Shown here: one piece after another, positions 22,025-34,559 of the stretch
Position numbering within the stretch: the stretch's first letter is position 1
Layout of the letters: every line of letters starts with the position of its first letter
DNA from: Hydractinia symbiolongicarpus
Lineage: Eukaryota > Cnidaria > Hydrozoa > Anthoathecata > Hydractiniidae
Assembly (NCBI RefSeq): GCF_029227915.1
Contig: NC_079886.1
Span: 17,460,501 to 17,524,500, forward strand
Length of the DNA stretch: 64,000 bases
Direction of reading: 5' to 3'
Program-made: the position numbers and the translations under genes
Notes under the pieces: generated by a model
Seen by the model: the letters and a program-made list of their open reading frames with translations, nothing else
Database searches by the model: none
What the model was told of the DNA's origin: nothing

Positions 22025-22794
22025 GCTTAACAGATTTGGTTGATCGATACCAAACCATGTGCGATTATTAACGAGGTGAAAAAAGGAAAGGGAAAAAATG
22101 TGCTGTCTTGTTACTGAAGATAACTAAGTCGCGTTATTTTATAGTTAGATATAATTGATAGGTGAAAGGCACCTGTAATGGTGAGATTTTATTTGGTCGA
22201 GAGCACCACTGTGCCTTGGGTAAGTGACGTAATGTACAATTGGTGAGTAGCGAATGTAAAACAAGGCAGAGGGGCCGTGCTGGAAACGTGAAACGCGCGC
22301 CCATAGAGGTAATCTGGATGAATAGAAAACTAGGCTATCGAACGAGCTAGCGTGCCTCTGTACAGTGCAATCAGTCGATGAAATAGGCACAAGGTTAGAG
22401 CCTTCACTGTAAAGGGGTAAAGGTACTCATAAACCCTTTCCTCTTGTGTATACGGACTCTGGAAACGCGAGTACATTGCAGAGTTGGCTGTATTTGCTGG
22501 AGGGAAAATTTTGGCAAACGCACATGGGGTTGTTGAGCTACGCGGCGAGTAGCGTCTGTTCGCAAGAAAGGGCTGAGCGAACTGAAATGAAAATAGCCAA
22601 CGTAGCAATTCTAAAATTGATATAAAAAATTGATGAAATAACAAGAGTTGGTATAGACAGTCTTGTTATATAATACAAGGTATAATATTTATTACGCATA
22701 ACATTTTAATTCGTAACAAATAGAATAATATCCATTTTTTTTGATCCGTACCACGTGGTAGTGGTGATTGTTTGTTATACATTCTATATAATAG

Positions 22795-23060
22795 TATACG
22801 GCATCGCAGTGGGTTACTTCGGTAAAACATCCACAGTGATTGCGGTTACCTAGGCTACGTTCTTTTATGGTTTCAGTATTAAATTGCAGTATGGCTGTTC
22901 CCCAGGAGTTTTGGAGCTGTTTTTTCGTATTAAGGCGGGTTACGGCGATAACTTCAACAGTGGTTGCGGTTAGCTAAGCTGCGTTCCCCTGTCGTTTTTA
23001 GTACAAAATATGACAATGTCGCTGTTTCCTAGGTGTTTCATAATGGGTGTTTCGTATTGT
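22795..23060. repeat. Diverged tandem duplication, about 125-bp unit
   Basis: GTGATTGCGGTTACCTAGGC near 22835 and GTGGTTGCGGTTAGCTAAGC near 22962 begin similar stretches that each end near TTTTTCGTATT/GTTTCGTATT. Confidence 0.6.
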
Positions 23061-23304
23061 TGTCTAACCCAGCGTCATAATAATTCTTTTGATACTGGTC
23101 TAGCAAAACAAACGTCAATTTCTAACAGTAGGTGATTGGATTTTACAATATTCCGCCATTATTGTTCCGTCATTGTTTATTTTTTACCAACATAATGGTA
23201 GGTTTTTTGCATCACAATTTTTAATTCGATTGATAATGAAGATTTATGTGCCAATGTCGAGGGATCCATATCGGCGTTTTCAAGGCAAACAACGTGTTGG
23301 GATG

Positions 23305-23505
23305 GGGCCTAAAAAGGAGAGAGGGGAATGTTTCTTACAGAAGATATGGTAATCCATCTGTTCTAGCATCATTACTTGTTATGTAAATACAAAGGGATTG
23401 GTAAGGAAAAAAAGAGAGGGAGGGATGTTCCTCACAGAAGATATGGCAACCCATCTGTTCTTAAGTGATAACTAGATGTAAATACAAAGGGATTGGTAGG
23501 TCGTT
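23305..23505. repeat. Tandem duplication, about 95-bp unit
   Basis: Two copies share ACAGAAGATATGG, CCATCTGTTCT and GTAAATACAAAGGGATTGGT in the same order. Confidence 0.75.
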
Positions 23506-23597
23506 TGTGTTATAGGAAATAATAATCTTGTTCTAGTGAATAATAATAATCTTGAAAATTTAGAGTTTGTGATTGCTAGTGAGACCTTAATAAGACC

Positions 23598-24775
23598 TTA
23601 AGTTAATCTTACAGTTGGGAGCTTATACAACCCTTGCCTTGACAAATAAATCCTTGATATTCTTATGCTGCATAGTTGCAATAATGGTAGAGTCAGGCCA
23701 GATTTTTTTTTGAGTTCTAGGTTATTCTCTATAAGGTGCCAATGTTTATTAATAATTTTTCTGATTGTAGTATTGTCCTTGGAACAGTGTGTGAGGAAAA
23801 CTAGATATTTTTTAGCATTATCTGTTTTAGGTGTATCGTGATAAAGTACATCCTTTTGTGGCAAGTCTTTTATTTTTTCATGTTTTTTTGTATTAGTTTT
23901 TTGGGATATCCCCGGCTCTTAAAGACCCATTCCAAATTTTTTAATGCTTTTTTGGGCATATCATCCTTGGTAATAAGCATTCTGTATCTTAGGGATTGGA
24001 AGTATATAATGGAGGATTTCGTAAATGTTGGATGGAAGCAGTTGTAGTGGAGGAGGCTAAATGAATCAATGGGTTTGGTGTATAAACTAGAATAAAGCTT
24101 TCGATCTTTTCCTACATGTATGTAGGTGTCCAAAAAATTAATTTTATTCCTAGAATATAGGTAAAAGTGAATTTGTGAAAAGTGAGTTTTCGTAGACATT
24201 CTTCTGTCAGTATATATGAAAAAAATGTCATCGATAAAACGTTTCCGAAGCATAATAGCTGTGGTAAGGGGAAGTATTTTGGTACTTTCAGGATGGCCCA
24301 TATTTATCTGATTTATCATGTTCGGAACTTTGTTGATACATTTGTAAAAGCATTACGATGGAAACACAGCTACGGATACTCTCCCTCCTTCATTATTTTT
24401 TCTGTAATGGCATAAATCCAGCAACCATGTGATCGATTTTGCCGTGCGTTTATTATCGCATGATTCGTGCAATGAAGTACAATGGCGGTTTTGTAGGCGA
24501 AGAGAAATTGGGGTGAGTTTGTTATTTCCATGAAACATTTGAACATGCTCTGGTTGTCAGTTTTCAATAAAATTTTCTGGGTAATGTTTTCTCAAGTATA
24601 TCTCTTAATTTTTACAATAAAATAGGGACCTTAAAAAAAAGTTGCCTACAGGGTGATTACGCGCCTTTAATTTTTTGATAGAGTTTCTAAGAAAACTTCG
24701 ATGCCTTCATCATGAGGTATGTTAGTGCAGAGTGATACTACATCAGCAGTAACTAATGGACATGTTCATTAGAAA
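23598..24775 (-). pseudogene. Penelope-like element reverse transcriptase
   Basis: From 24770 downward the minus strand reads TADVVSLCTNIPHDEGIEVF, the motif A region of Penelope-like RTs. Disrupted sequence follows, then RFIDDIFFIYT (motif C), INFLDTYIHVG, LYTKPIDSFSLLHYN and SRGYPKKLI in 23870-24319. The next frame at 23598-23864 has FLTHCSKDNTTIRKIINKHW. This order is characteristic of Penelope elements. The segment between motifs A and C is frame-shifted and partly missing, and the GIY-YIG endonuclease expected after the RT is absent at the 23598 end. Confidence 0.8.
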
Positions 24776-25360
24776 GTTTCTAATTTTAACAAAAGTGTGA
24801 CATTGAGAGTGTACTCTGATTGAAGACTTTTTGTGTTGCACTCATTTCTGCATTTGGAAATTTAAGGAGCTCTAACATATGTAGAAGAATGATGCTTTGG
24901 AACAGTGAAGTCCCTATCTTAAATAACCCAGTAGATCAAAATATCTGAAAATTTTTGGGATACTAGTGGAACATGTTTCAAGTACTCAATAGAGATACTT
25001 CTTCAAACCATAAAAGTACTAGTCATAGTTTTTAGATATGTCAATATATTGAATATAACGGACATTTTACCTGATTTTCAAATCTAGAAATTCAAGGGAT
25101 ACTGATGGAACATGCACCTTAAAGTTTTTTAGGTGAACTTTGGTATCTCCAATTTCAATAGTTGATAGCAGTTGTCTTAAAAACAGGATTTAATCCATGC
25201 ATTTCTTCTAATTTTTAATTAGAAAATGTTGTCTTTTACGTCTGATAACCAGAATTGGAGGGAGATCAATGTAACAAAGTATTTGAAGAACATACAATTC
25301 TTTTGTTTAGCTATATTAATTTATAATTGCAATGTTCCAAGTTTGTTTGATGGCAAGATA
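24776..25360. other. No gene recognised
   Basis: AT-rich stretch. An approximate direct repeat around GGGATACT-GTGGAACATG occurs near 24958 and 25097; it is otherwise featureless. Confidence 0.4.
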
Positions 25361-25365
25361 AAAGG

Positions 25366-25816
25366 TTAGGGATTTGCTGCACTGTGCAGGAAAATGAACA
25401 GAGGGTAATAAGGAAGCAGAGTAGATACAAATGGAACAAAGTTTAACTTAATTTGGCAAAATGTTACTGTCATATATGGTATGGATGGTATGGAATTTTC
25501 AATCCATAGATCATAAATATCTTTATTCATTTCAGTAGTAACCTTTGAATGTTTACCTCTAATATCCTTATAATCGTTTTTGCACCAGGTATCAAATCTG
25601 CTGATCAAATAAGAATACTTTACATCCATCTGTCTGCAAAGCCACAACATCATCCATGAAAATATCAGATATAGGGTTAACGATCCTTCTGTACCCATAG
25701 TTATTTTTGTAAGAAGCTCTGCAAGGGGGTGGAAATTTCTCCTTCATGTCTTCGCCCACGCATATCACCCCAGTAACTTCAGGCTGGTCCTGACCAAGGC
25801 TGGTCCTAAGCATCAA
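25366..25816 (-). pseudogene. Unrecognised protein remnant
   Basis: Two overlapping minus-strand frames (25592-25816 and 25366-25698) appear to continue one protein: YRRIVNPISDIFMDDVVALQ then LISRFDTWCKNDYKDIRGKH and MNKDIYDLWIENSIPSI. The amino-acid composition looks real, but I cannot name the family. It overlaps the structured repeat at 25745-25910 at its 5' end, so its start has been lost. Confidence 0.3.
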
Positions 25817-25910
25817 TCACCTGTGTAAGGCTGAGTGTTGGGATCCCGTAACACGTGTAAAGCTACAGCCAGGTTCACAAGTCCTGGCGCATAGGTAGTT
25901 GTTTGCCCCC
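25745..25910 (+). repeat. Dispersed structured repeat, copy 1 (tRNA-like core 25819-25896)
   Basis: The 78-nt core ACCTGTG...CATAGGT closes with a 7-bp stem (one G-T pair). It contains an A-box-like AGGCTGAGTGTTGG, a hairpin GTGTT-GGGATCCCGT-AACAC and a T-arm-like CCAGG-TTCACAAGT-CCTGG with a B-box-like GGTTCACAAGTCC. Related copies lie at 44335-44483, 58425-58530 and 59960-60090. The flank CAGGCTGGTCCTGACC is also shared with copy 2. Confidence 0.75.
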
Positions 25911-25989
25911 TTTTTATAGTTTTTATTTATTTGCGTATATATACGTTTTATGTCGAATCACTACAGCTTGCTGTTTTGTTATCTCATAA

Positions 25990-26580
25990 TTAAATAAATT
26001 GATAAAGAGTTTGAAACTGTTTTTCATTTTTTAGTCTGACTAAATGTTGTATCAACGAATTAGCCACTTTTCCTTCAAAAGCACTGTCAACATTACTATG
26101 TGCGATTGTGTCAAAACTATTCTTGTCTGAAGCTGTTGAAAATATACTCTGTCTTTGTTTCTGTTCTACTGCTGCAAGCATATTGTCTATATCAAATAAA
26201 GCACGTTTTTTCGCTGTCTAAAGCTAGCAGAACTATTTTTCTTAGTAGATGAGGTAACATCTAACTGACTATTAATTGAAACATTGGCTGAAATTTCTAA
26301 AAAGTTATCTTCTACTCTGGTAAATTCAAATCCCGCTTCACCTGTGAAGGTACTAAAATCAATTGCATTTTCATACTCGTTGACAATGGTACAAAGCTTG
26401 GTATCATGTCTGAGCATTTTACCTCATGTTAATGTAAATGATCCAATCTCTTGAAAACTTTAAAACATTTGGAGCATTTTTTAATTGGTTTTGTGTGAAT
26501 TTTCTCATGTTCCCTCAATTTAGAAGGGAAAACAAATTCTTTTCCACAGACTTTACATTTTAAAATTCTTGAAAATAAGG
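25990..26580 (-). pseudogene. C2H2 zinc-finger protein exon, broken
   Basis: The minus strand from about 26575 reads [21 protein letters not shown], one full C2H2 finger, then [17 protein letters not shown] and a stop replacing one codon before HEVKC, a second finger. The frame continues in 26187-26417 (LCTIVNEYENAIDFSTFTGE) and, after a slip near 26190-26200, in 25990-26181 (MLAAVEQKQRQSIFSTA). Many cnidarian transposon genes begin with such fingers, but the family is not identifiable here. Its 5' end is fused to the 3' end of a LINE RT. Confidence 0.5.
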
Positions 26581-27860
26581 ACTTGAAAAATGTTTAGCTC
26601 ACATACATTAAGAATACCCAGTTCTTCTAGCAATGGTCTAGAATGGAAAAATATGTTCTGTTGTAATATAATTCTACTGGCATGTTTTTGCTGAATGTCC
26701 AGTTTTTTTAATTTTGTTATATTAGTGCTACCCCATGCAATGTTTGCATAATAGCAGTGTATAAAGGAAAAATATATGCTTCTTAAGCAGTTTTTATTCA
26801 AAGCGAAACTGGCTTTATATAAGATTCCTAAGCTTTTGGAAACTTTGTTTTCCACTAATTTAATATGTTCTCTCCAAGTTAAATTTTCGTCCAGGAGAAC
26901 TCCAAGAAATTTTATTGAATATTTTCTTCTAATGTTTACATGATCAATAAACAATCCAGGTAACCTAAGAGGTATTTCATCTTTTTTACTAAGTTTGTGA
27001 AAAAAGGTATATCTAGTTTTTAAAGTGTTAGGGATAATTTATTCGCTTTAAACCAATCGTCCAATTTAGCCAATTCTATGTTAGTAGTTTCCAAAAGTAC
27101 GTTTATATCTTTATGAGTAAATAATAAATTTGTATCATCAGCTAATAAAATTGATATTAAGACACTAGATGCTCTAAATATATCATTGATATAAATAAGA
27201 AACAACAGTGGTCCTAAAATTGACCCTTGAGGTACTCCACATGTTATAATCCTGTAGTTAGTATTTCCTTCGTCATAAGAAATATATTGTTTTCTTTCGA
27301 TGAGGTAGTTGTTGAACCATGCGACATATGTATTTTTTATGCCATAATATTTTAGTTTTTCTAATAGAATCTCATGGTTGACTGTATCGAATGCCTTGCT
27401 GAGATCAATAAAGACCCCAATTGTAAATTTATTCTTAACAAAGGCTTGAAATATCTCTTGACTCAACTGAATGATTGCGTGATCAGTTGAATGACCTGCT
27501 TGAAATCCAAATTGCTTTTTATACAAAATATTGTTATTGTTCAAGAAAGAATAAACTCTGTTGTACATGATTCTCTCTGAAGTCTTCGAGAAACAGGGGA
27601 GTTTTGAAATTGGTCTGTAGTTAGATACTTTATAAACATCTCCTGCTTTAAAGACTGGGACAACTCTAGCTAATTTTAACTTTTTAGGAACAATGCCTGT
27701 AATTAGAGATGAATTAAATATATGCAGTAGTGGAGATTTTAGTTCATTGAAACAGCTCTTTAAGACATTGCTGCTGATTTGATCAAAGCCAGGACTTTTG
27801 TTGATTTAACAAAGAATGAAATGCTGCTTCTAGTTCCTCCTCACTTAGCTCTTTTTTCTC
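26553..27860 (-). pseudogene. Jockey/CR1-like LINE reverse transcriptase
   Basis: From about 27810 downward the minus strand reads KSPGFDQISSNVLKSCF and YRPISKLPCFSKTSERIMYN, then the open frame 27020-27568. That frame has motif A (FIDLSKAFDTVNHE), motif B (GVPQGSILGPLLFLIYINDI) and motif C (LADDTNLLF). After a slip near 26960-27020 the frame 26553-26954 carries FLGVLLDENLTWREHIK and a Y-Y-A-N-I-A-W-G segment. A stop separates the two frames. Different from the 5283-7100 RT in sequence, so a second family. No 3' tail is seen; the RT runs directly into the zinc-finger exon. Confidence 0.8.
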
Positions 27861-28079
27861 TATTTCATTATCATGATATGACAAATACGATCAAATACGA
27901 AGTTTTGAAGGAAAATTATAACTTCTAATTTTTATTTTAACAATCACTTCCTTGATTATATTCCATGTTTTTCTCGCATTATGTTTGTATTTATTAATTT
28001 GTTCATTGAAGTAAAAACTCTTAGCACGCTTTTTTATAAATTCAAAACGGGTTAGTATTGTTCATAGATCTTAATAGGT

Positions 28080-29630
28080 TTTTGTCAACCTTTTAAGCTG
28101 ACATCATGCCCCAATCGAAAGTTAACAAACATCTTTATTTCTTCTGGTAATATGTAGTAAGAATCGAGCACAGAACTTGTGTATAGGTTAATATAATAGT
28201 ATAGGTTATAAGTAAAGGTTTATTTTGCAGGTTCGTTTCCGAGCCGTTCCAGTTCAAAAAACCTTGAACAAATAAAGAATTCACCATTTTTAAAAGTTGA
28301 AAAAAAGAAAGAAAAAAAAGCAAGTAGTAAACCTGACAGTTGCATATGAAAAATAAACTAAAAGTATGGTAAGAAATGCAAAAGGTAAAGGTCCATCTTT
28401 TTAAAATAAGGTGAATTCACTTTTGTTTATTTCTTCCACGGAATACACATTTTCTCAAAAAGATGTTATAAAAAGAATCTCGAGTCTCGCTGAGGAGAGG
28501 CGCTTCTACAAAAAACTCAATAAATATTCTAAAAAATTCTATTCTTACATATTTGATTACAAATAAAATAAAGTATGATATGTAATCAAAGGCCCAAGCA
28601 GCATGATGCATTTTGGTTTGTTCAAATATTAATAAAACAACAGAGCTCGGTGTGACATCACTGTCACTGCTTTTGCAGTTGAACATTTTTAATAGCGAGA
28701 CATTTTTTATCAAAGTTTGGATCAAATCCATTTGTTCTGTATCTTGGTTACTCGTTCTTAGACAGAAGTTTCTTCAGTTAGATTTTTAAGATCTTGTACT
28801 AAAAGTTTGTTTGAAAAAGCGGTTAGTTTAACCATATCAGGCGGTAAATTTGGTGCGCATTTTTTAGCTAAAATTTTGTCGGAAGAAAAATCACGGGAAA
28901 TGGCTCCCGGGGCTTCATTTGTCAGGTAAAGAAAATCCGGAAAAGTTGGGGTTTAAAACTGGCCTGTTCTTCAAATTAGCTCGTTTTAACGGTAAATATG
29001 TATTATTCTCGGAAAGACAAAGATATGAGCTTCCTGTCAATTTGTCTGCTGAAGTTTGTTGATTGTTAGTTTTTTATCGTTTTTAGAAGGCCTACAATAA
29101 AATTCTGGAAATTTAGACATATTTGACCAACTTAAAGAGTATAAGCATTTTATTGCTACAAACTCAGGAAAAAGGGTGGTTGGGTGCTAATAATTGTTTA
29201 GTATCTAGCTAGTCAGGCAATAAAAAAAATTTGAAGTGTAGCTAGCTAACCTTCAATATTGTGTGGGAGCAGTGGTTTGGATGACACTGCTAGAAATTGA
29301 ATTTATTATGTAAACATATTTATATATATTCTTTTTATAGATAACTAGATATGTATTTAATATATATAGCTCACAATAATTGTTTTAATGGAGTTTGATT
29401 CTTATGAGCATTTAAAACAGCAAAAAGTTAATGTATGAGAGTTCATTCATTTTCATTTTCAAGAGATTGGTCGCAGCATTAAATAGAGAATAACTGCTCG
29501 ACAAGTTCGCAATCCTGGTAGTTTGCACCTAAAATATAACATTCTGTCTGCTGTTTTTCGTGAGTTGTTTAAGGCGGTGAGAGATTTCTCTTCCGCATAT
29601 GGTGTGGAGAAGTAAAAAAGAGATAAAAAG
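28080..29630. other. No gene recognised
   Basis: Only short frames. The 28417-28731 minus-strand frame (104 codons) has no recognisable motif. Confidence 0.45.
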
Positions 29631-29639
29631 GCAATTGAG

Positions 29640-31975
29640 TTCCATTATCGTGTCACATGAAAAGCAAGCGTGTTTCAGATCAAGAAACCATCTGATCACA
29701 CTCTCAATTTAAAAGCCAAGTCTCGCAGACGTTCAGAAACCTTTCAAGAATGTAGTGTAATTCATGGAGACGATGAAACTAGTCCTGAATCGTATGGAAT
29801 GTTGGAAACATTTGGCTGCCAGATTTAAGGCCGAAGAATTAGCATCACATGTTTTGAATAGCAGAAGGCTGTAACAAAAGTCATAGAAAAAAGTGCAGTG
29901 TAAAATACAGAACAGAGTATGACAAATCTAACGAAAATGACCTATGGTCACTCAATGTATATTATAGCCATGTGATGGAGAAGTACATCAATGTTCGAAA
30001 AGCTAGTAAAGCACCAGGTGTACCCAACTTGTCCCATATAAAAAGCTGGCAGAAAAAATTACTAAAATTGACTTTGCTGATCAACGCAGAATTAACTCAT
30101 GACTGGAAGAATATGAATTAGGGGAAGGGAAATTCAGAGATCCTGTTCAATACACTCTGAGAATCGCCCAATTTTATCTGAAGGTTGATGGTAATAGGGA
30201 AGACAAACTAATATTTGTGAAAACTTTTTGAAAAAAGATCCTGCATCTAAACTCTTCCTGGAAGCAATAGGTGGCGATGAAGCTGGAACAAGTTTCCTGA
30301 TGTCTTTCCTTAACGTTGGTGAACGGGTAACAAGTAGCTCGGAGAATTTTTTACATGTAAGGAGCAAATGTGAAAGAAAATAGTCTTGTCGTTGGGCGGT
30401 ATGTCTTAAAATTGGTGAATGAATTGAAAGCACTTGAAAATGAAGTCTTTGAAGTAACTGTCGCTGAGAAATCTTACAAGGTTGAATTCAAACTAGAGGG
30501 CTTGCCAAATGATATAAAAATGCAGGAGAACTGACCAATGCTGCATATCATTTGTATATATTCGGAGATGTCAATAAAGATGATGCTGGTTACTATCGAA
30601 AAAAGTGTGGGCCTAATTGAGATTGGAAGCCTTTTCTTTATCGTAAAAGAATTGAAAATGCAATAAAAGTTGAAAAAACGAAGCAGAGTTTGGCAGGTAA
30701 AAATGTAAAAGCCATAACATTCAGAAATAATACACGTCATTCATTTCAAAGAAATTGCATAGCAGACAAGCAGGAATTCCTCTGGTTCGATTATATGTTG
30801 ATGTTGCCAAGTGTGAGCCTCTTCACCTGAAAAACAACACGGTGAAGGAGGTGTTCATGAAATTGGCTACATTTGTGCTAGCAAATAGTGAAATACCTCC
30901 ATCAGTCAAATTTTTCAAAGAGTTACCAGAAGATTGTTTGTTCTCGTTTTTTTGTTTTTGTGGGTAGTAGCATGAATTCTAATGATTGCGGAAAGAAGCG
31001 CATAACTTGGTTTAGTGAGAATAGACATGGAAAGGGAGATAAAGTTTTTGGATTCAGATTTAGAGGAAAGGAAAGCTTTCAATGGATGAAAGAAGTGTCT
31101 AGTTCCTGCTGAAGACTGTTCGCAGACCTCTTTTGAGGTGAATCAGCTAGACATTTTGGGTACCTTGGTTCAAGAGTATGAGTCGACACCCTTGTACCCT
31201 TTACATAATTCCTGTCCAACTCTTTCTGTCTGTTTGTTTGTTTAATTTTGGTGCCAATTACCTCCTTGGAAAAAAGAAGAATTGTGTTCCTTTATATGAG
31301 CATATTTTTTAGAGGAGCAAAACCTCTAGAATTTAAATTTTATGACTTAACTGGTCGAGTTTATCATTGTGCGTGCACTTTGAAATTTTCATTCTTCTTA
31401 AATTTAAATAATAAATTGCAGGATCAAGATGGAATTTATGGTGTATTGTGTGTTTTCATTCAATCACTATATTTGAGGAAAGTAGTGTCCTTCTTGTTAA
31501 AATTGAAAATATATATGTTGCTATTCTGGAAGATATGAAGGATGCTGCTAGAAAATTGTTTGTATCGTGTGCTAAGTTTGATTTGAAGATTACACCAAGT
31601 TTATGGGTATTTTCAAATGCTGCTCCTGTTCATAGCAAACAATTATCTTAATCGCTCGGACTTGGTTTAGGCAAAAATAGCATGGCAGGGAGAGAAAAAA
31701 CACATCAAGAGATAAAGAAGTATTCAAATAATAGCACACATCAGGATCGGTGGACAGCAATTTTTCGACATTTTACACAGTTTATTCAACCGGTTTTTTT
31801 TACGTGAAAATGGTTTCGATGAGTTGAAATACCACAAAAGAAGTCCAAAGTATTTGCCTGAAATTGATAATGGTTGTTGTTCATGTTCTTTAAAAAAGAT
31901 CAATGACAATTGTGAAATTTGTGATTGCCCAATGGTGCAAAAAATTGTAGCAGAAATAGTAGCATTAGTTTAGAC
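29640..31975 (+). pseudogene. Unnamed transposon-like protein family, copy 1
   Basis: Many short in-series frames read as one large protein: DLWSLNVHYSHVMEKYINVR, LEAIGGDEAGTSFLMSFLNV, VEFKLEGLPND, then 30755-30967 LYVDVAKCEPLHLKNNT, and near 31040 FRFRGKESFQWMKE. After an inserted repeat (31088-31335) the frames 31448-31651 have DMKDAARKLFVSCAKFDLKI and the region near 31655-31960 reads SLGLGLGKNSMAGREKTHQE. The same blocks recur in inverse orientation at 39441-40700. At least eight frame changes or stops make it dead. I know this as a multicopy family in cnidarians but cannot give its superfamily. Confidence 0.5.
31088..31335 (+). repeat. Dispersed GTCTAG-hairpin repeat inserted in copy 1
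   Basis: GAAGTGTCTAGTTCCTGCTG... through GGAGCAAAACCTCTAGAATT matches 37390-37650 and 51890-52140 closely. It interrupts the protein remnant between its FRFRGKESF block and the following block. Confidence 0.8.
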
Positions 31976-32092
31976 GTTATTTTCTATTAGTGTAAGAGTG
32001 AAAAGGTACATGTTGGATAAATTCAATTACCAAGTTCCTGCAATTTATACTGAAGCTTTTGATTCTTTTTTCCACAGCCGTACATATATACC

Positions 32093-32202
32093 GTAAATAA
32101 ATGAATAAGCACCCACTGCGGAATAGCCGCCCCTGCCAAATAAGCGGCCTGGGGTATGGGTAAAATTTTTAAATAAGCTCGGGGCTTATTCAGTCATTTC
32201 AA
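32093..32202. repeat. Short foldback element, about 110 bp
   Basis: AAATAAATGAATAAGC near 32093 faces an inverse GCTTATTCAGTCATTT ending near 32202, with further partial pairing (GAATAGCCGCCCC, AAATAAGCGGC) inside. A MITE-like palindrome; no target duplication was assigned. Confidence 0.5.
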
Positions 32203-32259
32203 GCTTGTCTAAAGAAGTCTTTTATTCCTGTGCAATGAAGAATTGCATCAGAAGTTTAC

Positions 32260-33560
32260 ATACCTAAAAACAACACACCTTGTCCATCCAACATAAAGAA
32301 TTTTCGCCCCATAGCTCTTTTGAATGTTGAAGGAAAGCTCTTTTTTAGTTTGATTTCCAAGCGGTTAGAATCGCATATTATAAAGAAAAACAACTTCATT
32401 AATACTTCCATTCAAAAAGGTTGTATGGAAAAAGTTCCGGGTTGCTGGGAACACAGGTCTCTTGTTTGGTCCACACTTAAGAATGCGAAGGCACAACATT
32501 CTTCACTTTCAGCCATATGGCTTGATATTGCTAATGCGTACCCTTCAGTTCCGCACAAGCTGATTTTTATGGCTCTCAGACGCTAAGGTGTACCAGAATC
32601 CTGGATAAGGCTCATACAGCTATACTACGACAGCCTGTGGAGTAAGTCTTTTTCGGCTTCTGCTTCATCCAGTTGGCATCAACACTGTAGGGGAATTTTT
32701 ATCGGCTGTACACTTTCCATTATACTATTTCTTGCAGCTATAAACGTTATTATTGAATATGTGTTTGTTACCCCCACCCTTATTGGTACTGAAGGTAATA
32801 AAAACAAAATCCCAGACCCCCAATAAAAGCTTTTATGGATGATATATTCTTAATGTCCACGTCAATTCCAAGTACTCACAATTTATTAAACAGGTGTACA
32901 ACAGCTCATGATTGGCTAGGCATGTCGTTTAGGCCTTCTAAATCACGCAGCATTGTTATTGATAAGGGAAAAGTCGTCCAAAGTTCACCGTTTACAGTTG
33001 GCAGCGAAAAAATTCCATCCATTCATTCTAATCCAATTAGGTTTTTAGGCAGAACAATAAACTCATCCTTGTCTGATTCTGCTGCAATACAAGTATTTCT
33101 AAATGATGCTGAAGACAAACTTATAGCTATAGACAGGTCCCTTCATAAAGGGGTCCATAAGGTTTGGTTTTTACACCATCTGTTAATTCCCAGAATCCGC
33201 TGGCCATTATTAATTTATGAAGTTTCTCTATCTACTATCACAAAACTAGAGCAAAGATTAGCAAAACTACATCATTCAATTTCCAACATTTCCTTATATT
33301 CCTCGACATCGCCTTGTTCTCAAATCTGCCAAAATCAGCGGACATCTGTTACTAAGAGATTCTGTCGACCCTTGTGTGTCTAAGTGCGTACCAGATTTAA
33401 AAGCTGGAAATTGGAAAGTTAGTGAGGCAGTTTTTTCGGCAGATAGTCAGCCCAATTTCAAAAGGATTTTAGGCTTGCATCAGACTGGTCGAGCTGGCTT
33501 AAGGTTCTTAGACGACAAACATATACCACCAAAAGGCACTTATGCTTACCGAAAGCTTGT
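32260..33560 (+). pseudogene. Reverse transcriptase of the RLE/USP LINE, copy A
   Basis: From 32260 the sequence reads YIPKNNTPCPSNIKNFRPIA then LLNVEGKLFFSLISKRLE and QKGCMEKVPGCWEH. Motif A is AIWLDIANAYPSVPHKL (about 32511-32560). A stop at 32586 follows; motif B GIFIGCTLSIILFLAAIN lies near 32690-32750. Motif C is AFMDDIFLMS (FMDD at 32832-32843), then a thumb region with RFLGRTINSSL and WFLHHLLIPRIRWPLLIYEV. Frames are interrupted near 32586, 32825, 33320 and 33376. Copies C and D share these blocks. Confidence 0.85.
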
Positions 33561-33599
33561 TTAGAATGTCATTGAAGAAAACAAAGAAGATATTTACCA

Positions 33600-34530
33600 T
33601 GTCAGAGCTGTACAGTTGCATTTGCAAGGCAATTGGGAAAAATGGTGCTCTTATGTGAAAAATGATTTATCTTGGAGAACAATTCTTTCACTGCCACAAT
33701 GTCTAACTTCGTTTTGTATAGGGGCAACCTACGACACCCTTCTCTCTCCAACCAATCTTGTGAGATGGGGAATTGAGAAAGACAAAAGTTGCATTCTGTG
33801 CAAGAAACCATCCTCAAATGTCTCTCACATATTGGGTGCCTGTAGGACCTCCCTTACTCAGGGTAGATACACATACCGTCACGACTAGGTTTTAATAGTT
33901 TTAGTTAAGCCATTAAAAGAGTTTTTGGTATCATATGAACCTCTTAAGGTTTCCAAGTGCAACAAAATTAATTTCATACCGGCTGGTCAATCACCATCTA
34001 AGAAGAGGCATACAAAGTGTCCAGGCCTTCTTCACCTTGCTTCCGATTGGAAAATACTGTCAGATTTAGATTCCGTTTTAGTTGTTCCACCATACATTGC
34101 AATAACACAACTACGCCCAGACGTGTTATTAATATCCAGTTCTTCCAAAACTGTAATTATGGTAGAACTGACTTGTCCATGTGAAGAGAACATGGAATAT
34201 TGGCACGAACGAAAGCTTAAGAAATATTCTTCACTTTGCTATGCTATGAAAAACAATGGATGGATCGTGCATTTCTTTGCCATTGAGGTGGGTGCAAGGG
34301 GTTTCTGTTTAGAATCAGTAAGGACCTGTTTTCGTCGCCTTGGTTTCCCTAACAAGTCTTTACGTTCCCTATTAAAATCCCTAACTTGTACCTCTACGAG
34401 TGCTTCTTTTTACATCTGGTTGTCTCGAAATTCCACCACTTGGGTTGAGCCTGAAAAGGCCCCAATCATTCCTGAAGTTTCTTCTGTTACAAATATGGAA
34501 TGTAAAAATAAGTCACACAAAATCTTGTAA
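33600..34530 (+). pseudogene. CCHC knuckle and restriction-like endonuclease, copy A
   Basis: The frame 33616-33888 contains SCILCKKPSSNVSHILGACR, a CX2CX7HX4C knuckle, followed by the GRYTYRHD block. The frame 33925-34530 has ITQLRPDVLLISSSSKTVIM then VELTCPCEENMEYWHERKLK and HFFAIEVGARGFCLESVRTC. RPD followed about 15 residues later by E-L-T fits the PD-(D/E)XK core of RLE-type LINE endonucleases. These nick target DNA for target-primed reverse transcription. A stop near 33885 separates knuckle and nuclease. The endonuclease frame is open. Confidence 0.8.
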
Positions 34531-34559
34531 AATCAAAAAACCCGAAAAACTTGCTACAA

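Larger units (their letters stand above)
22025..23597. other. No gene; two tandem duplications
   Basis: Only short frames without recognisable motifs. The region holds the direct repeats listed separately at 22795-23060 and 23305-23505. Confidence 0.5.

Noticed and set aside
25819-25896. A true tRNA gene
   Set aside because: The T-like loop has 9 instead of 7 nt, there is no D arm, and two bases separate the T-like arm from the closing stem. Reported as a tRNA-like repeat, not a tRNA.
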